Made by a program: the position numbers and the translations under genes. Shown piece by piece: positions 55,563-63,946 of a stretch of DNA of 64,000 nt; position 1 is the first letter of the stretch, and the number at the start of each line of letters is the position of its first letter. Below the pieces are notes generated by a model. The model worked only from the letters and a program-made list of their open reading frames with translations. It did no database searches and had not been told where the DNA came from. The DNA comes from an uncultured Eubacteriales bacterium. GTDB lineage: Bacteria > Bacillota > Clostridia > Oscillospirales > Oscillospiraceae. The DNA lies in NCBI GenBank assembly GCA_900549405.1, contig URNZ01000001.1:40532-104531 (forward strand), in the 5' to 3' direction.

Positions 55563-56501
55563 TCACCCCAAATTTTCCTCAAAGAACCGCATCGTGTTCC
55601 CATAGAACAGCTGGTCGCACAGCGCAGTTCCATAGCGCTCCGCCAGCTCGCCGTACAATCCGGCGGCTTTGGTGGGGAAGCTTAGGAACTGGGGCAGATC
55701 GGCGCCGTCGAAGTCGCTGCCCAGGGCCAGGCAGTTTTCCGCCCCCAGGGCCAGGAAGTGGTCGATGTGCCGCATCAGGTCGCCAAGCTCTGGCTGGCCG
55801 TCCTCCCGGAGAAAGCGGGTGTAGTAGTTCAGGCCGATCAAGCACCGGCGGCTGACCATCTGGCGGATCTGGTCGTCGGTGAGGTTCCGGGGGTGGGGGC
55901 ACACGCCGCGGGCGTTGGAGTGGCTGGCCACGAAGGGGCGGTGTACCAGGTCCAGCAGCTGATAAAAGCCCGGGTCGTTGAGATGGGACACGTCGATGAG
56001 GATGCCCGCCTCCTCCAGCCGGGGGACAGCCGCTCGGCCCAGGGGGGACAGGCCGTGGTCGGTGGCGTGGCCGGAGCCCAGGGGGTTCTCCCCGTTCCAG
56101 GTGAGGGTGAGCATCCCCACCCCGTCCCGGGCCAGCCGGTCAATTTCGGCCAAATTTCCGCCCAGGGCCGCGCCGTTTTCCACGGTGAGAATGGCCGCCG
56201 TTTTGCCCTCGGCCCAGGCCCGGCGGATATCCTCCGCTGTGCGGCATTGGGCGGCGTCAGCCCGGACTGAGAGCTGGCGGACGAAGCTGGCCTGAAAGCG
56301 GCGGTAATAGGCGTTCCCCTCCGCCGGGGTCAGCCCGTCGGGCACGAAGACGGCAAAGCACTGGCACCAGTTTACCCCCTTCGGCAGGCGGGACAGGGCC
56401 AGCACGGACCGGGGATCGTCTAACGTATGGCTGTTCTCCCCGCCGTGGGTTGCGGTGAGGGTGTCACAGTGTAGGTCGATGAGGGCGGTGGGATGGGTCA
56501 T
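55563..56501 (-). CDS. Membrane dipeptidase homologue (peptidase M19)
   Basis: A 312-residue amidohydrolase-fold enzyme of the renal dipeptidase family, which use two zinc ions to cleave dipeptides (including D-amino-acid-containing ones). Metal residues are seen in IDLHCDTLT (His-x-Asp), TVENGAALGG (bridging Glu), IDVSHLND and ASHSNARGV, and a late Asp in LGSDFDGAD. No signal peptide, so cytosolic as in most bacteria. The start at 56501 has AAAGGAGCG. It follows tex on the same strand. Confidence 0.93.
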   Translation of the reverse strand: MTHPTALIDLHCDTLTATHGGENSHTLDDPRSVLALSRLPKGVNWCQCFAVFVPDGLTPAEGNAYYRRFQASFVRQLSVRADAAQCRTAEDIRRAWAEGKTAAILTVENGAALGGNLAEIDRLARDGVGMLTLTWNGENPLGSGHATDHGLSPLGRAAVPRLEEAGILIDVSHLNDPGFYQLLDLVHRPFVASHSNARGVCPHPRNLTDDQIRQMVSRRCLIGLNYYTRFLREDGQPELGDLMRHIDHFLALGAENCLALGSDFDGADLPQFLSFPTKAAGLYGELAERYGTALCDQLFYGNTMRFFEENLG

Positions 56502-56524
56502 AGAGCGCTCCTTTCGCAATTCGT

Positions 56525-56550
56525 GGGCCGCTGGGGACAGCGGCCCCTAC
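56525..56550. repeat. GTAGGGGC-type intergenic repeat
   Basis: GGGCCGCTG and CAGCGGCCC around GGGA, followed by CTAC. On the minus strand it begins GTAGGGGCCGCTG, the same design as the element at 30977. It fills the gap between tex and the dipeptidase gene. Confidence 0.45.
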
Positions 56551-56554
56551 TGGG

Positions 56555-58696
56555 TTAAGACGGCTTCTTCATGGTCAGACTAATGCGCTTTTTCCCCTCG
56601 TCCACCGACAGGACCCACACGGTGACCACGTCGCCCACGGCCAGACGGTCAGAGGGGTGCTTCACCCGCCAGGGCAGCTGGGTCACGTGGACCAGGCCGT
56701 CCTGGTGGACGCCGATGTCCACAAACACGCCGAAGTCCACCACGTTGCGCACCGTGCCTTGAAGCTCCATGCCCGGTTTCAGGTCCTTGGCCTCCATCAC
56801 GTCGGTGCGGAGGATGGGGGGCGGCAGCTCGTCCCGGGGGTCCCGTCCGGGCTTGGACAGCTCCCGGATCATGTCGTTCAAAGTGGGCAGACCCACGCCG
56901 CACTGCTCCGCCAGAGCGGCAAGGCCGATCTCCTCCGCCCGCTCCCGCAGCTGGGACAGGTCGCCCTCCCCCTTGCAGGCGCACAGCTGGAGGAGCTTTT
57001 TCGCCGCGGGGTAGCTCTCCGGGTGGACGCCGGTTCGGTCCAGGGGTTCGGCGCTCTCGGGCACCCGGATGAAACCGGCGCACTGCTCAAAGGCCTTTGG
57101 CCCCAGCTTGGGCACCTTCAGCAGCTGGCGGCGGGAGGTGAAAGCCCCGTTCTCCTCCCGATAGGCCACCAGGTTCTTGGCGGTGGTGTTGGTCAGCCCG
57201 GACACCCGCACCAGCAGGGAGGGAGACGCGGTGTTGGCGTCCACCCCCACGGCGTTGACGCAGTCCTCCACCACCCCGTCCAGGGCCTGGCTCAGGCGGG
57301 CCTGGGGCATGTCGTGCTGATACTGGCCCACGCCGATGGCCTTGGGGTCGATCTTCACCAGCTCGGCCAGGGGGTCCTGGAGCCGCCGGGCGATGGACAC
57401 CGCCGAGCGCAGATTCACGTCGAACTGGGGGAACTCCTCCGCCGCCAGGGGGGAGGCGGAGTACACCGAGGCCCCCGCCTCGCTGACGATCATATAGGAC
57501 AGGTCGCCCCCCACCCGGCGGATCAGCTCCACCGTCATCTGCTCCGTCTCCCGGCTGGCGGTGCCGTTGCCGATGGCGATGCAGGTGACGCCGTGGCGGC
57601 GGATGAGGGCGGAGAGCTTTGTGATGCACTCCTCCTTCTGCCGCTGGCCGTGGGTGGGATAGACCACCGTTGTATCCAGGACCTTGCCCGTGGGGTCCAC
57701 CACCGCCACCTTGCAGCCCATGCGATAGCCCGGGTCCAGGCCCATGGTCACCTTGCCCTTCACCGGGGGCTGCATGAGCAGGGGCTTTAAATTCAGGGCG
57801 AACATGTGGATGGCCCCCTCGTCGGCCTGCTGGGTGAGGGCGTTTCTGATCTCCCGCTCCAACGAGGGCTGGATGAGCCGGTCATAGGCGTCGTCCGCCG
57901 CCGTGCGCACAAAGTCCATGCAGGCCGCCCCGGGCACCACGGCCCGCCGGACGGTGACGTGGGCCGTCTCCGGGTCCAGCTCCAGAGACACTTTCAGGAC
58001 CTTCTCCCGCTCTCCCCGGTCCATGGCCAGGATCTGGTGGCCGTGGAGACGGCTGACGGGACAGCGGAAGTCATAATACAGGCGATAGACCGTGTCCTCC
58101 GGCTCCGCCTGGGCGGCCTTGGACACCAGCACCCCCCGGCGCTGGGCCAGCTCCCGCAGCTGCTTGCGCAGGTCGGCCTGGTCAGATATCTCCTCGGCCA
58201 GGATGTCGCTGGCCCCCTGAAGGGCATCCTGCATCGTCTCCACCCCCTTGTCCGGGGCGATGAAGGCGGCGGCTTCCTGCTCCGCGTTCAGCTGGGCGCT
58301 CCCTTTGGCGGACAGGCGGCGGGTGAGGGGCTCCAGGCCCTTCTCCCGGGCGACGGTGGCCCGGGTGCGCCGCTTCTGCTTATAGGGGCGGTACAGGTCC
58401 TCCACCTCCGCCAGGGTGGCTGCGGCGGCGATGGCGGCAGCCAATTCCTCTGTCAGCTTGCCCTGGGTCTGAATGGCGGCGGCCACCTCCCCCCGGCGCT
58501 GGTCCAGGTTCCGCAGATACTGCAGCCGGTCCGCCAGCTGGCGCAGCAGCTGGTCGTCCATGGACCCGTGCAGCTCCTTGCGGTAGCGGGCGATAAAGGG
58601 AATGGTGGCCCCCTCGTCGATGAGGCGGACCACATTCTCCACATAAACTTCTTTCTGCCCCAGTTCCTGGGCCAGGGCTTTGATGATGGCTTCCAT
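56555..58696 (-). CDS. tex: Tex-family RNA-binding transcription accessory protein
   Basis: A 713-residue Tex protein. The N-terminal helical region (VEDLYRPYKQKRRTRATVAR) is followed by a YqgF-like RNase H fold (MGLDPGYRMGCKVAVVDPTG). A helix-hairpin-helix segment comes next (VNAVGVDANTASPSLLVRVS, GLTNTTAKNLVAYREENGAF), and an S1 RNA-binding domain ends the protein (GTVRNVVDFGVFVDIGVHQD). Tex is related to eukaryotic Spt6 and binds nucleic acid; its exact bacterial role is unsettled. Start with AAGGAGAACG. Confidence 0.96.
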   Translation of the reverse strand: MEAIIKALAQELGQKEVYVENVVRLIDEGATIPFIARYRKELHGSMDDQLLRQLADRLQYLRNLDQRRGEVAAAIQTQGKLTEELAAAIAAAATLAEVEDLYRPYKQKRRTRATVAREKGLEPLTRRLSAKGSAQLNAEQEAAAFIAPDKGVETMQDALQGASDILAEEISDQADLRKQLRELAQRRGVLVSKAAQAEPEDTVYRLYYDFRCPVSRLHGHQILAMDRGEREKVLKVSLELDPETAHVTVRRAVVPGAACMDFVRTAADDAYDRLIQPSLEREIRNALTQQADEGAIHMFALNLKPLLMQPPVKGKVTMGLDPGYRMGCKVAVVDPTGKVLDTTVVYPTHGQRQKEECITKLSALIRRHGVTCIAIGNGTASRETEQMTVELIRRVGGDLSYMIVSEAGASVYSASPLAAEEFPQFDVNLRSAVSIARRLQDPLAELVKIDPKAIGVGQYQHDMPQARLSQALDGVVEDCVNAVGVDANTASPSLLVRVSGLTNTTAKNLVAYREENGAFTSRRQLLKVPKLGPKAFEQCAGFIRVPESAEPLDRTGVHPESYPAAKKLLQLCACKGEGDLSQLRERAEEIGLAALAEQCGVGLPTLNDMIRELSKPGRDPRDELPPPILRTDVMEAKDLKPGMELQGTVRNVVDFGVFVDIGVHQDGLVHVTQLPWRVKHPSDRLAVGDVVTVWVLSVDEGKKRISLTMKKPS

Positions 58697-58798
58697 GTTA
58701 CCGTTCTCCTTCGGTCAGAATCTCTATCAGTTTAGCTCCCCGGCGGGAAAAAGTCCAGGGAATCAGGCGGTATTTTGGAAAAAACGCCCCCGTTCCCC

Positions 58799-58827
58799 TG
58801 GACAACCGGGCCAGTTTTGTCTATACT
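58799..58827 (+). promoter_or_regulatory. Promoter of the RNHCP/tetR unit
   Basis: TGGACA (58799-58804), 17-base spacer, TATACT (58822-58827). A GGCCGG/CCGGCC hairpin with TGTATTTTTATTTTT tail begins about 6 bases after the expected start (58839-58867). Confidence 0.65.
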
Positions 58828-58907
58828 AGTGTTGAACGGGCCGGACCCCGGCCTGTATTTTTATTTTTAGGAGTGCCTGTTTTTTGAACCTTTCTATTTT
58901 GACACTG

Positions 58908-58982
58908 GAGCGTGTGGCCTGACCGGGAGGTCGGCAAATCTCACACGCCAGCCTCCCGAGTGGTTTTCTCACATTCAGGAGG
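58908..58982 (+). promoter_or_regulatory. Structured mRNA leader with alternative pairings
   Basis: GCGTGTG (58910-58916) pairs with CACACGC (58942-58948), enclosing GACC-GGGA-GGTC. Downstream CCTCCCG (58952-58958) can pair either with CGGGAGG (58924-58930) in that hairpin or, through CCTCC, with the GGAGG Shine-Dalgarno (58978-58982). This is the layout of a translational switch. It matches no riboswitch class I know. Confidence 0.5.
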
Positions 58983-58991
58983 TCATTTTCT

Positions 58992-59417
58992 ATGAACCGC
59001 GAACACAAGCGCCAGCAATTTGACAAACATTATTTCAAGACCCACCCCTGCACCGACAGCTTCACCTGCAAGGTCTGCGGCCGCCTGGTCACCCCGGATG
59101 GGGCGGGCAGCGGCCACCGGAACCACTGCCCCAACTGCCTGTTCAGCCTGCATCTGGACGAGGAGCCGGGGGACCGGTCCTCTGACTGTGGCGGCAGGAT
59201 GGAGCCCGTGGCCGTCTGGGTGCGCAAAGGGGGCGAGTGGGCCATTGTCCACCGCTGCACCCGCTGCGGCGTCCTCCGCTCCAACCGCACGGCGGCGGAC
59301 GACAACCCCATAAAGCTGATGAGCATCGCCCTGAAGCCCCTGGCCAGCCCGCCCTTCCCCCTAGAGCGCATCCGGGAGCTGGCCGCCCTGATGGGCGGGG
59401 ACGGGGCGCTGGAATAA
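58992..59417 (+). CDS. RNHCP-domain protein
   Basis: A 141-residue protein with two zinc-knuckle-like regions. FTCKVCGRLVTPDGAGSGHR is followed by NHCPNC, containing the RNHCP motif that names the family. The second cysteine pair lies in HRCTRCGVLRSNRTAADD. The family is widespread in Firmicutes and its function is not known; nucleic-acid binding is a reasonable guess. RBS AGGAGG at 9 bases. The upstream leader can fold in two ways. The TetR gene follows 29 bases later. Confidence 0.9.
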   Translation: MNREHKRQQFDKHYFKTHPCTDSFTCKVCGRLVTPDGAGSGHRNHCPNCLFSLHLDEEPGDRSSDCGGRMEPVAVWVRKGGEWAIVHRCTRCGVLRSNRTAADDNPIKLMSIALKPLASPPFPLERIRELAALMGGDGALE

Positions 59418-59446
59418 CCTTTCCCAAGACGCAAGGAGAACACGCC

Positions 59447-60097
59447 ATGAAATATAACAAGGAGGCCACCAGCGCCAAGCAGGGGGCCAAGATATTGGAG
59501 ACGGCCGGACGGCTGTTTCTGGAATACGGCTACCATGAGACCAGCATCCGTCAGATCGCCCGGGAGCTGGACATCAGCCCGGGGCTGATCGGCTATTACT
59601 TCCCCACCAAGCGGGATCTGGCCGTGGCCCTGCTGTCCCGGCAGCTGATGCGTTTTGCACAGCTGGACAGCCAATATGTCCCGGCGGACGATCCGGTGCT
59701 CCGCTCGGCGGTGCTGATCAAGCTGGAGATCACCGTGCTCAACTCGCCGGTATTCAAAAAGTTTTATCTTGGGGCCCTGAAAGAGGACGTGATCCTCACT
59801 GTGATCCGGGCCTCTGGCCAGGACATCTATCGGGCCATTGCAGAGAAGTATCACCTGGACTATCCCGACAGCCGCTTTGCCATGAACGACCTGCTCGCCT
59901 CCAGTATCGAGCGTACCCTTGTGTTGTATGCTGACGACATCCAGTTGGAACGCAGCATCGCCGACGAGGTGTTCCTCATCAACATGCGCCTGATCTATGG
60001 CTCCGAGGACTTTCTGCTGGAAAAGTGTCGGGAGAGCGAGTTGATCACCGCCCGCATTCTTTGTGACCACCCCGAGATATTAAAAGACTGGCTGTAA
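59447..60097 (+). CDS. TetR-family transcriptional regulator
   Basis: A 216-residue TetR regulator. The helix-turn-helix region (AKILETAGRLFLEYGYHETS, IRQIARELDISPGLIGYYF, residues about 10-58) is clear. A helical ligand domain with no obvious subfamily mark follows. It is convergent with the NhaC-type antiporter. The divergent promoters beyond that gene carry GGACGCGT palindromes, the size expected for TetR sites, so it likely represses the antiporter and flavoenzyme genes. RBS AAGGAG. Confidence 0.92.
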   Translation: MKYNKEATSAKQGAKILETAGRLFLEYGYHETSIRQIARELDISPGLIGYYFPTKRDLAVALLSRQLMRFAQLDSQYVPADDPVLRSAVLIKLEITVLNSPVFKKFYLGALKEDVILTVIRASGQDIYRAIAEKYHLDYPDSRFAMNDLLASSIERTLVLYADDIQLERSIADEVFLINMRLIYGSEDFLLEKCRESELITARILCDHPEILKDWL

Positions 60098-60106
60098 GTA
60101 AAAAAG

Positions 60107-60146
60107 TTTCCCGTGGGACTGATTTTTCAGTCCCACGGGAATTTTC
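60107..60146. terminator. Bidirectional terminator between tetR and antiporter genes
   Basis: TTCCCGTGGGACTG pairs with CAGTCCCACGGGAA around ATTTTT, followed by TTTTCTT on the plus strand. The left side has AAAAAG for the minus strand. Confidence 0.88.
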
Positions 60147-60161
60147 TTGCCTATTTTGTGT

Positions 60162-61481
60162 TTAGATGAGGCATGCGGCCACGGTACACACCAGCACCAG
60201 AGGGATATTCACGCACAGGAAGGCAGGGATACAGGTATCCCGGATGTGGTCGTGCTGACCGTCGGCATTGAAGACGGAGGTACAGACCAAGGTGTTCTCG
60301 GAAGCGGGGGAGCCGGAGTCGCCCAAAGCGCCGGCGGCGGCCACCAACATGATGATGGCGGCGGTGCTCATGCCCATGCTCTGACCCAGGGGGACCAGGA
60401 TGGTGGCCACGATGGGCACGGTGCCGAAGGAGGTACCGATGCCCATGGTCACAGCCAGACCCACGATGAGCATGAGGAAGGCGGCGATGAGCTTGTTCCC
60501 GCCTAGGGTATTGCTCAAAGCAGCGATTAGGGTATCCAGTTGGCCGATCTCACGGGTGACGCTGCCGAATCCGGCGGCGGCCATCAGGATAAAGCAGCCA
60601 TAGGCCATGGTCTTGATGTTCTCCGTAAAGCTTTCAGACAGCTTGTTCAGCCGCACCACGCCGCACAGGATCAGGAAGGCCACGCCGCAGGTGGCGGACA
60701 GGGGGATGTTGCTGGTCATAAACAGCACTACCACGATGATAACGGCGGAGATCAGGGTCAGCCAGTGCTTGGCCTCCATCTTGGGCATGGGATCGTCGGG
60801 CTGGGCGGCAGTCTCGGCCACGGCGCTGCTCTCGGTATAGGTGCGGGGCTTGCGGAAGATGACGATGGCGGCGATCACGCCCAGGATCAGAGCGAACAGA
60901 ATGGGCAGATTAGCGGCGGCCACCTGGGTCAGACCCACGCCCTCCAGACCGTTGTCGGCCATAGCACCCTGCACGATGCCCATATACACCGCGCCGATAC
61001 CCACGGGGATGCACACATAGCCGATCTGCAATCCGGCGTTGATCACTGTTACCAGCATCCGGCGGTCCACCTTATACTTGTTGAACAGGGAGATAAAGGG
61101 AGGAATGAAGATGGGAACGAAGGTGACATAGACCAGCACCACCGTCTCTGACAGGACGGCCATCAGGCACAGGAACACGGGGAACAGCCACACTTTATTG
61201 CCGATGAGCCGGGAGATACGGGGCACCAGCACCTCGCCCATCTTGATCTCCTGCATGACCACGCCCAGCATACCCATGACCAACAGGCCATAGACGATCT
61301 CGTTGTTGCCGCCCATGCCGTTGATGAACAGCCAGAAGCTGTCGTTCACGTTGGCACCGCTGAGGAAAATACATACAAATACGCTGGCCACGATGCTGAA
61401 GAATACCTCTACCTTCAGCAGACACAGGACGACCATGACCACCGTTGCCACTAGCATTGGGTTTGCGATAATGTCCATCAT
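60162..61481 (-). CDS. NhaC-type Na+/H+ antiporter family transporter
   Basis: A roughly 439-residue carrier with about 11-12 spans. Its C-terminal signature GALGDSGSPASENTLVCTSV is typical of the NhaC / YuiF-like part of the ion transporter superfamily, with MGIGTSFGTVPIVATILVPL before it. Members exchange Na+ for H+ or carry amino or organic acids. It diverges from the flavoenzyme gene and shares its operators, so it may move that enzyme's substrate. The start is ATG 61481 or 61478, after GGGGTGGG. Confidence 0.85.
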   Translation of the reverse strand: MMDIIANPMLVATVVMVVLCLLKVEVFFSIVASVFVCIFLSGANVNDSFWLFINGMGGNNEIVYGLLVMGMLGVVMQEIKMGEVLVPRISRLIGNKVWLFPVFLCLMAVLSETVVLVYVTFVPIFIPPFISLFNKYKVDRRMLVTVINAGLQIGYVCIPVGIGAVYMGIVQGAMADNGLEGVGLTQVAAANLPILFALILGVIAAIVIFRKPRTYTESSAVAETAAQPDDPMPKMEAKHWLTLISAVIIVVVLFMTSNIPLSATCGVAFLILCGVVRLNKLSESFTENIKTMAYGCFILMAAAGFGSVTREIGQLDTLIAALSNTLGGNKLIAAFLMLIVGLAVTMGIGTSFGTVPIVATILVPLGQSMGMSTAAIIMLVAAAGALGDSGSPASENTLVCTSVFNADGQHDHIRDTCIPAFLCVNIPLVLVCTVAACLI

Positions 61482-61510
61482 TGAATGACCCACCCCTAAA
61501 TTATTTTGTT

Positions 61511-61562
61511 TTTTGGACGCGTCCTATTTTTGCATTGTACTGTACGCGTCCAAAAATGTCAA
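61511..61562 (-). promoter_or_regulatory. Antiporter promoter with two GGACGCGT operators
   Basis: Minus-strand TTGACA (61557-61562), 17-base spacer, TACAAT (61534-61539). One operator (GTACGCGTCC, 61542-61551 region) fills the spacer; the other, the perfect palindrome GGACGCGTCC (61515-61524), covers the start region. Confidence 0.8.
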
Positions 61563-61678
61563 CTGTTATTTTACGAAATTTTCCTCCACTTGGACGGACT
61601 ATTTATTAAGCTGTAGTTTTGTGCCGCTTAATTTTCATGTCGTGAAAAAAGATTTTTACTAAAAATCACAAAATCGTG

Positions 61679-61727
61679 TTGACATTCTCTCGGCGGCGTG
61701 CTATGTTGTGTTTGGACGCGTACAAAA
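61679..61727 (+). promoter_or_regulatory. Flavoenzyme promoter with GGACGCGT operator
   Basis: TTGACA (61679-61684), 17-base spacer, TATGTT (61702-61707). TTTGGACGCGTACAAAA (61711-61727) follows the -10 directly, covering the transcription start. Confidence 0.8.
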
Positions 61728-61750
61728 TTTGCAGTGAGGTGCAGATAGCT

Positions 61751-63787
61751 ATGAAAATCGAAAAGCCGTATCCCCATTTGTTCCAGCCCCTGGTGGTCCG
61801 GGGCAAGAAGTTCCGCAACCGCATCATCTCCTCCCCCCACAATGCCGCACCCAATACCGTTCGGGCCGGGGCCGATGGATATGAGAACTATACCGAAAAC
61901 GCCATCTCCTACTATGGCTCCATCGCCCGGGGCGGCGCCGCTGTGGTGAACACCGGCCACCTGGGCGTGGACCCGGAATACTCCCTGGGCAGTGACCGGG
62001 AGCGCTTTGACTTCGGTTTCACTCCGGAGTCTACCAGCACCCCCACTCTGGTGGCCCTGACCGATACCATCCACGCCTATGGCGCGCTGGCCTCTCTGGA
62101 GCTGAATCACCCCGGCTATCAGCTGACCGTTCCCCGCACCCGGGACTATATGATCGCCCCCTGTGACGGCGAAAACGAGTTCGGCGTGTATAAGGCCATG
62201 GACGAGGCGGAGATGGACCGGGTGGCCGAGTGCTTTGCCAACGCCGCCCTGTTCGGCAAGCGCTGTGGCTTTGACATTATCAACGTGCATGGCGCCCATG
62301 ACTGGCTTATCCAGTCCTTCCTCTCCCCCATCTCCAACCAGCGCACCGACCAGTACGGCGGCAACTGGGAGAACCGGGCCCGCTTCCCCAAAATGGTCCT
62401 CCAGCGCATCCGGGACAAAGTTGGCGAGAATACCATCATCGAGATGCGCTTTAACGCCTGCGACTATGTAAAGGGCGGCATCTCCATCGAGGACGCCGCC
62501 GCCACCATCGACTATCTCAGCGACGTGGTGGACATCATCCAGTGTACCGGCGGCAGCATGGACGACCCCTATGCCGACGTGTTCAGCATCTCTCTGGGGC
62601 CCATGGGCCACGCCATCAACGCCTGGTCCGCCGAGGAGATGAAAAAGCGCATCAAGAGCAACGTCATCATCGAGACCGTGGGCGGCATCAACGAGCCTGC
62701 CCTGGCCGAGCAGGTGCTGGCCGAGGGCAAGGCCGACCTGGTGGCCATGGCCCGCTCCTTCATCGCCGACCCCGACTGGGCCCGGAAGGCCAAGGCCAAC
62801 CACGCCGAGGACATCCGCCCCTGCATCCGCTGCCGCCGCTGCCTGACCACCAGCACCCCCGAGTTCTGCAACCGCAGCCGCTGCACCGTGAATCCCGCCC
62901 GCACCCTGCCCGTGAAGCTGCCCGCCTCTGACATCCCCTTCGAGAAGAAGACCGTGGGCGTCATCGGCGGCGGCGCTGCCGGCATGTTCTGCGCCACCGA
63001 GCTGGCCAAGAAGGGCCACGACGTCATCCTGTTCGAGGCCAAGGACAAGCTGGGCGGCGTGCTGGAGTTCACCGACTACTCCGACATGAAGGATGACCTG
63101 AAACGCTATCGGGACTATCTCATCTGCCAGGTGAAGAAGGACGCCCACATCGACCTGCGCCTGAACACCACCGCCACCCCCGAGCTGCTGGACTCCCTGG
63201 GTGTGGATACCGTGGTGCTGGCCGCCGGCGGCTCCCCCTTCATCCCTCCCGTCCCCGGTGCTGACCGGCCCAACGTGTTCCACGCCGTGGACGCCTATGG
63301 CAAGGAGGATCAGCTGGGCGACCACGTGGTGGTCGTGGGCGGCGGCTTTGTGGGCTGCGAGCTGACCATCCACCTCCAGTCCATGGGCAAGCACGTGGAC
63401 GTGGTGGAGATGGCTCCCCGCCTGATGCCCGGCGAGGTGGAGTGGCTCAGCGAGTACGCCTATATCAAGTATTTCATGACCCACGAGTTCTCCCGCACCG
63501 CCCCCCTGTACCGGGACAACCCCGAGATCGACCGGGTGAAGGTCCACCTGGAGACCGGCTGTAAGGAGATCGGCCCCGACGGCGTGGTGATCCAGGGCAA
63601 GGATGGCCAGCCCGTCAAGATCGACGCCGACTCCGTGGTCATGGCCACCGGCTTCCGGCCCCAGGCCGCCCTGGCCGAGGGCTATGAGGCCCTGGGCATG
63701 GACGTCTATGTGGTGGGCGACTGCAACCGCGTGGGCAACGTGATGTCCGCAACCGAGAGCGCCTATTCCGCCGCCCTCCAGATCTGA
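61751..63787 (+). CDS. Old-yellow-enzyme-type FMN/Fe-S/FAD oxidoreductase (2-enoate reductase-like)
   Basis: A 678-residue flavoenzyme. The N-terminal OYE barrel (FQPLVVRGKKFRNRIISSPH, to about residue 340) is followed by a 4Fe-4S cluster (Cys358, Cys361, Cys364, Cys378). The NAD(P)/FAD domain has VGVIGGGAAGMFCATELAKK and HVVVVGGGFVGCELT. This is the layout of 2,4-dienoyl-CoA reductase, 2-enoate reductase, bile-acid enzymes BaiCD/BaiH and trimethylamine dehydrogenase. It probably reduces an activated C=C bond; substrate unknown. The start at 61751 follows GAGGTG; TetR-type operators control it. Confidence 0.92.
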   Translation: MKIEKPYPHLFQPLVVRGKKFRNRIISSPHNAAPNTVRAGADGYENYTENAISYYGSIARGGAAVVNTGHLGVDPEYSLGSDRERFDFGFTPESTSTPTLVALTDTIHAYGALASLELNHPGYQLTVPRTRDYMIAPCDGENEFGVYKAMDEAEMDRVAECFANAALFGKRCGFDIINVHGAHDWLIQSFLSPISNQRTDQYGGNWENRARFPKMVLQRIRDKVGENTIIEMRFNACDYVKGGISIEDAAATIDYLSDVVDIIQCTGGSMDDPYADVFSISLGPMGHAINAWSAEEMKKRIKSNVIIETVGGINEPALAEQVLAEGKADLVAMARSFIADPDWARKAKANHAEDIRPCIRCRRCLTTSTPEFCNRSRCTVNPARTLPVKLPASDIPFEKKTVGVIGGGAAGMFCATELAKKGHDVILFEAKDKLGGVLEFTDYSDMKDDLKRYRDYLICQVKKDAHIDLRLNTTATPELLDSLGVDTVVLAAGGSPFIPPVPGADRPNVFHAVDAYGKEDQLGDHVVVVGGGFVGCELTIHLQSMGKHVDVVEMAPRLMPGEVEWLSEYAYIKYFMTHEFSRTAPLYRDNPEIDRVKVHLETGCKEIGPDGVVIQGKDGQPVKIDADSVVMATGFRPQAALAEGYEALGMDVYVVGDCNRVGNVMSATESAYSAALQI

Positions 63788-63813
63788 TCGAATATTCCCC
63801 TCTTTTCTAATTG

Positions 63814-63851
63814 GCCCCCGCGCCCGGCCCCTTCCCGGGCGCGGGGGGGCG
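63814..63851 (+). terminator. Terminator after the flavoenzyme gene
   Basis: GCCCCCGCGCCCGG pairs with CCGGGCGCGGGGG. The tail is AAACAAAAATTTT rather than a U-run, so the structure is strong but not textbook. Confidence 0.65.
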
Positions 63852-63911
63852 CCCCAAACAAAAATTTTAAAAATTTTTGAAAAAAGGCTGGCTTTTTCCG
63901 AAAAGCTGTGC

Positions 63912-63917
63912 TATACT
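63912..63917 (+). promoter_or_regulatory. -10 element for the tRNA gene
   Basis: TATACT, 29 bases before the tRNA. No clear -35 at 17 bases. Confidence 0.4.
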
Positions 63918-63946
63918 ATCCCAGTCGCCAAAAGGCGGCACAATAT

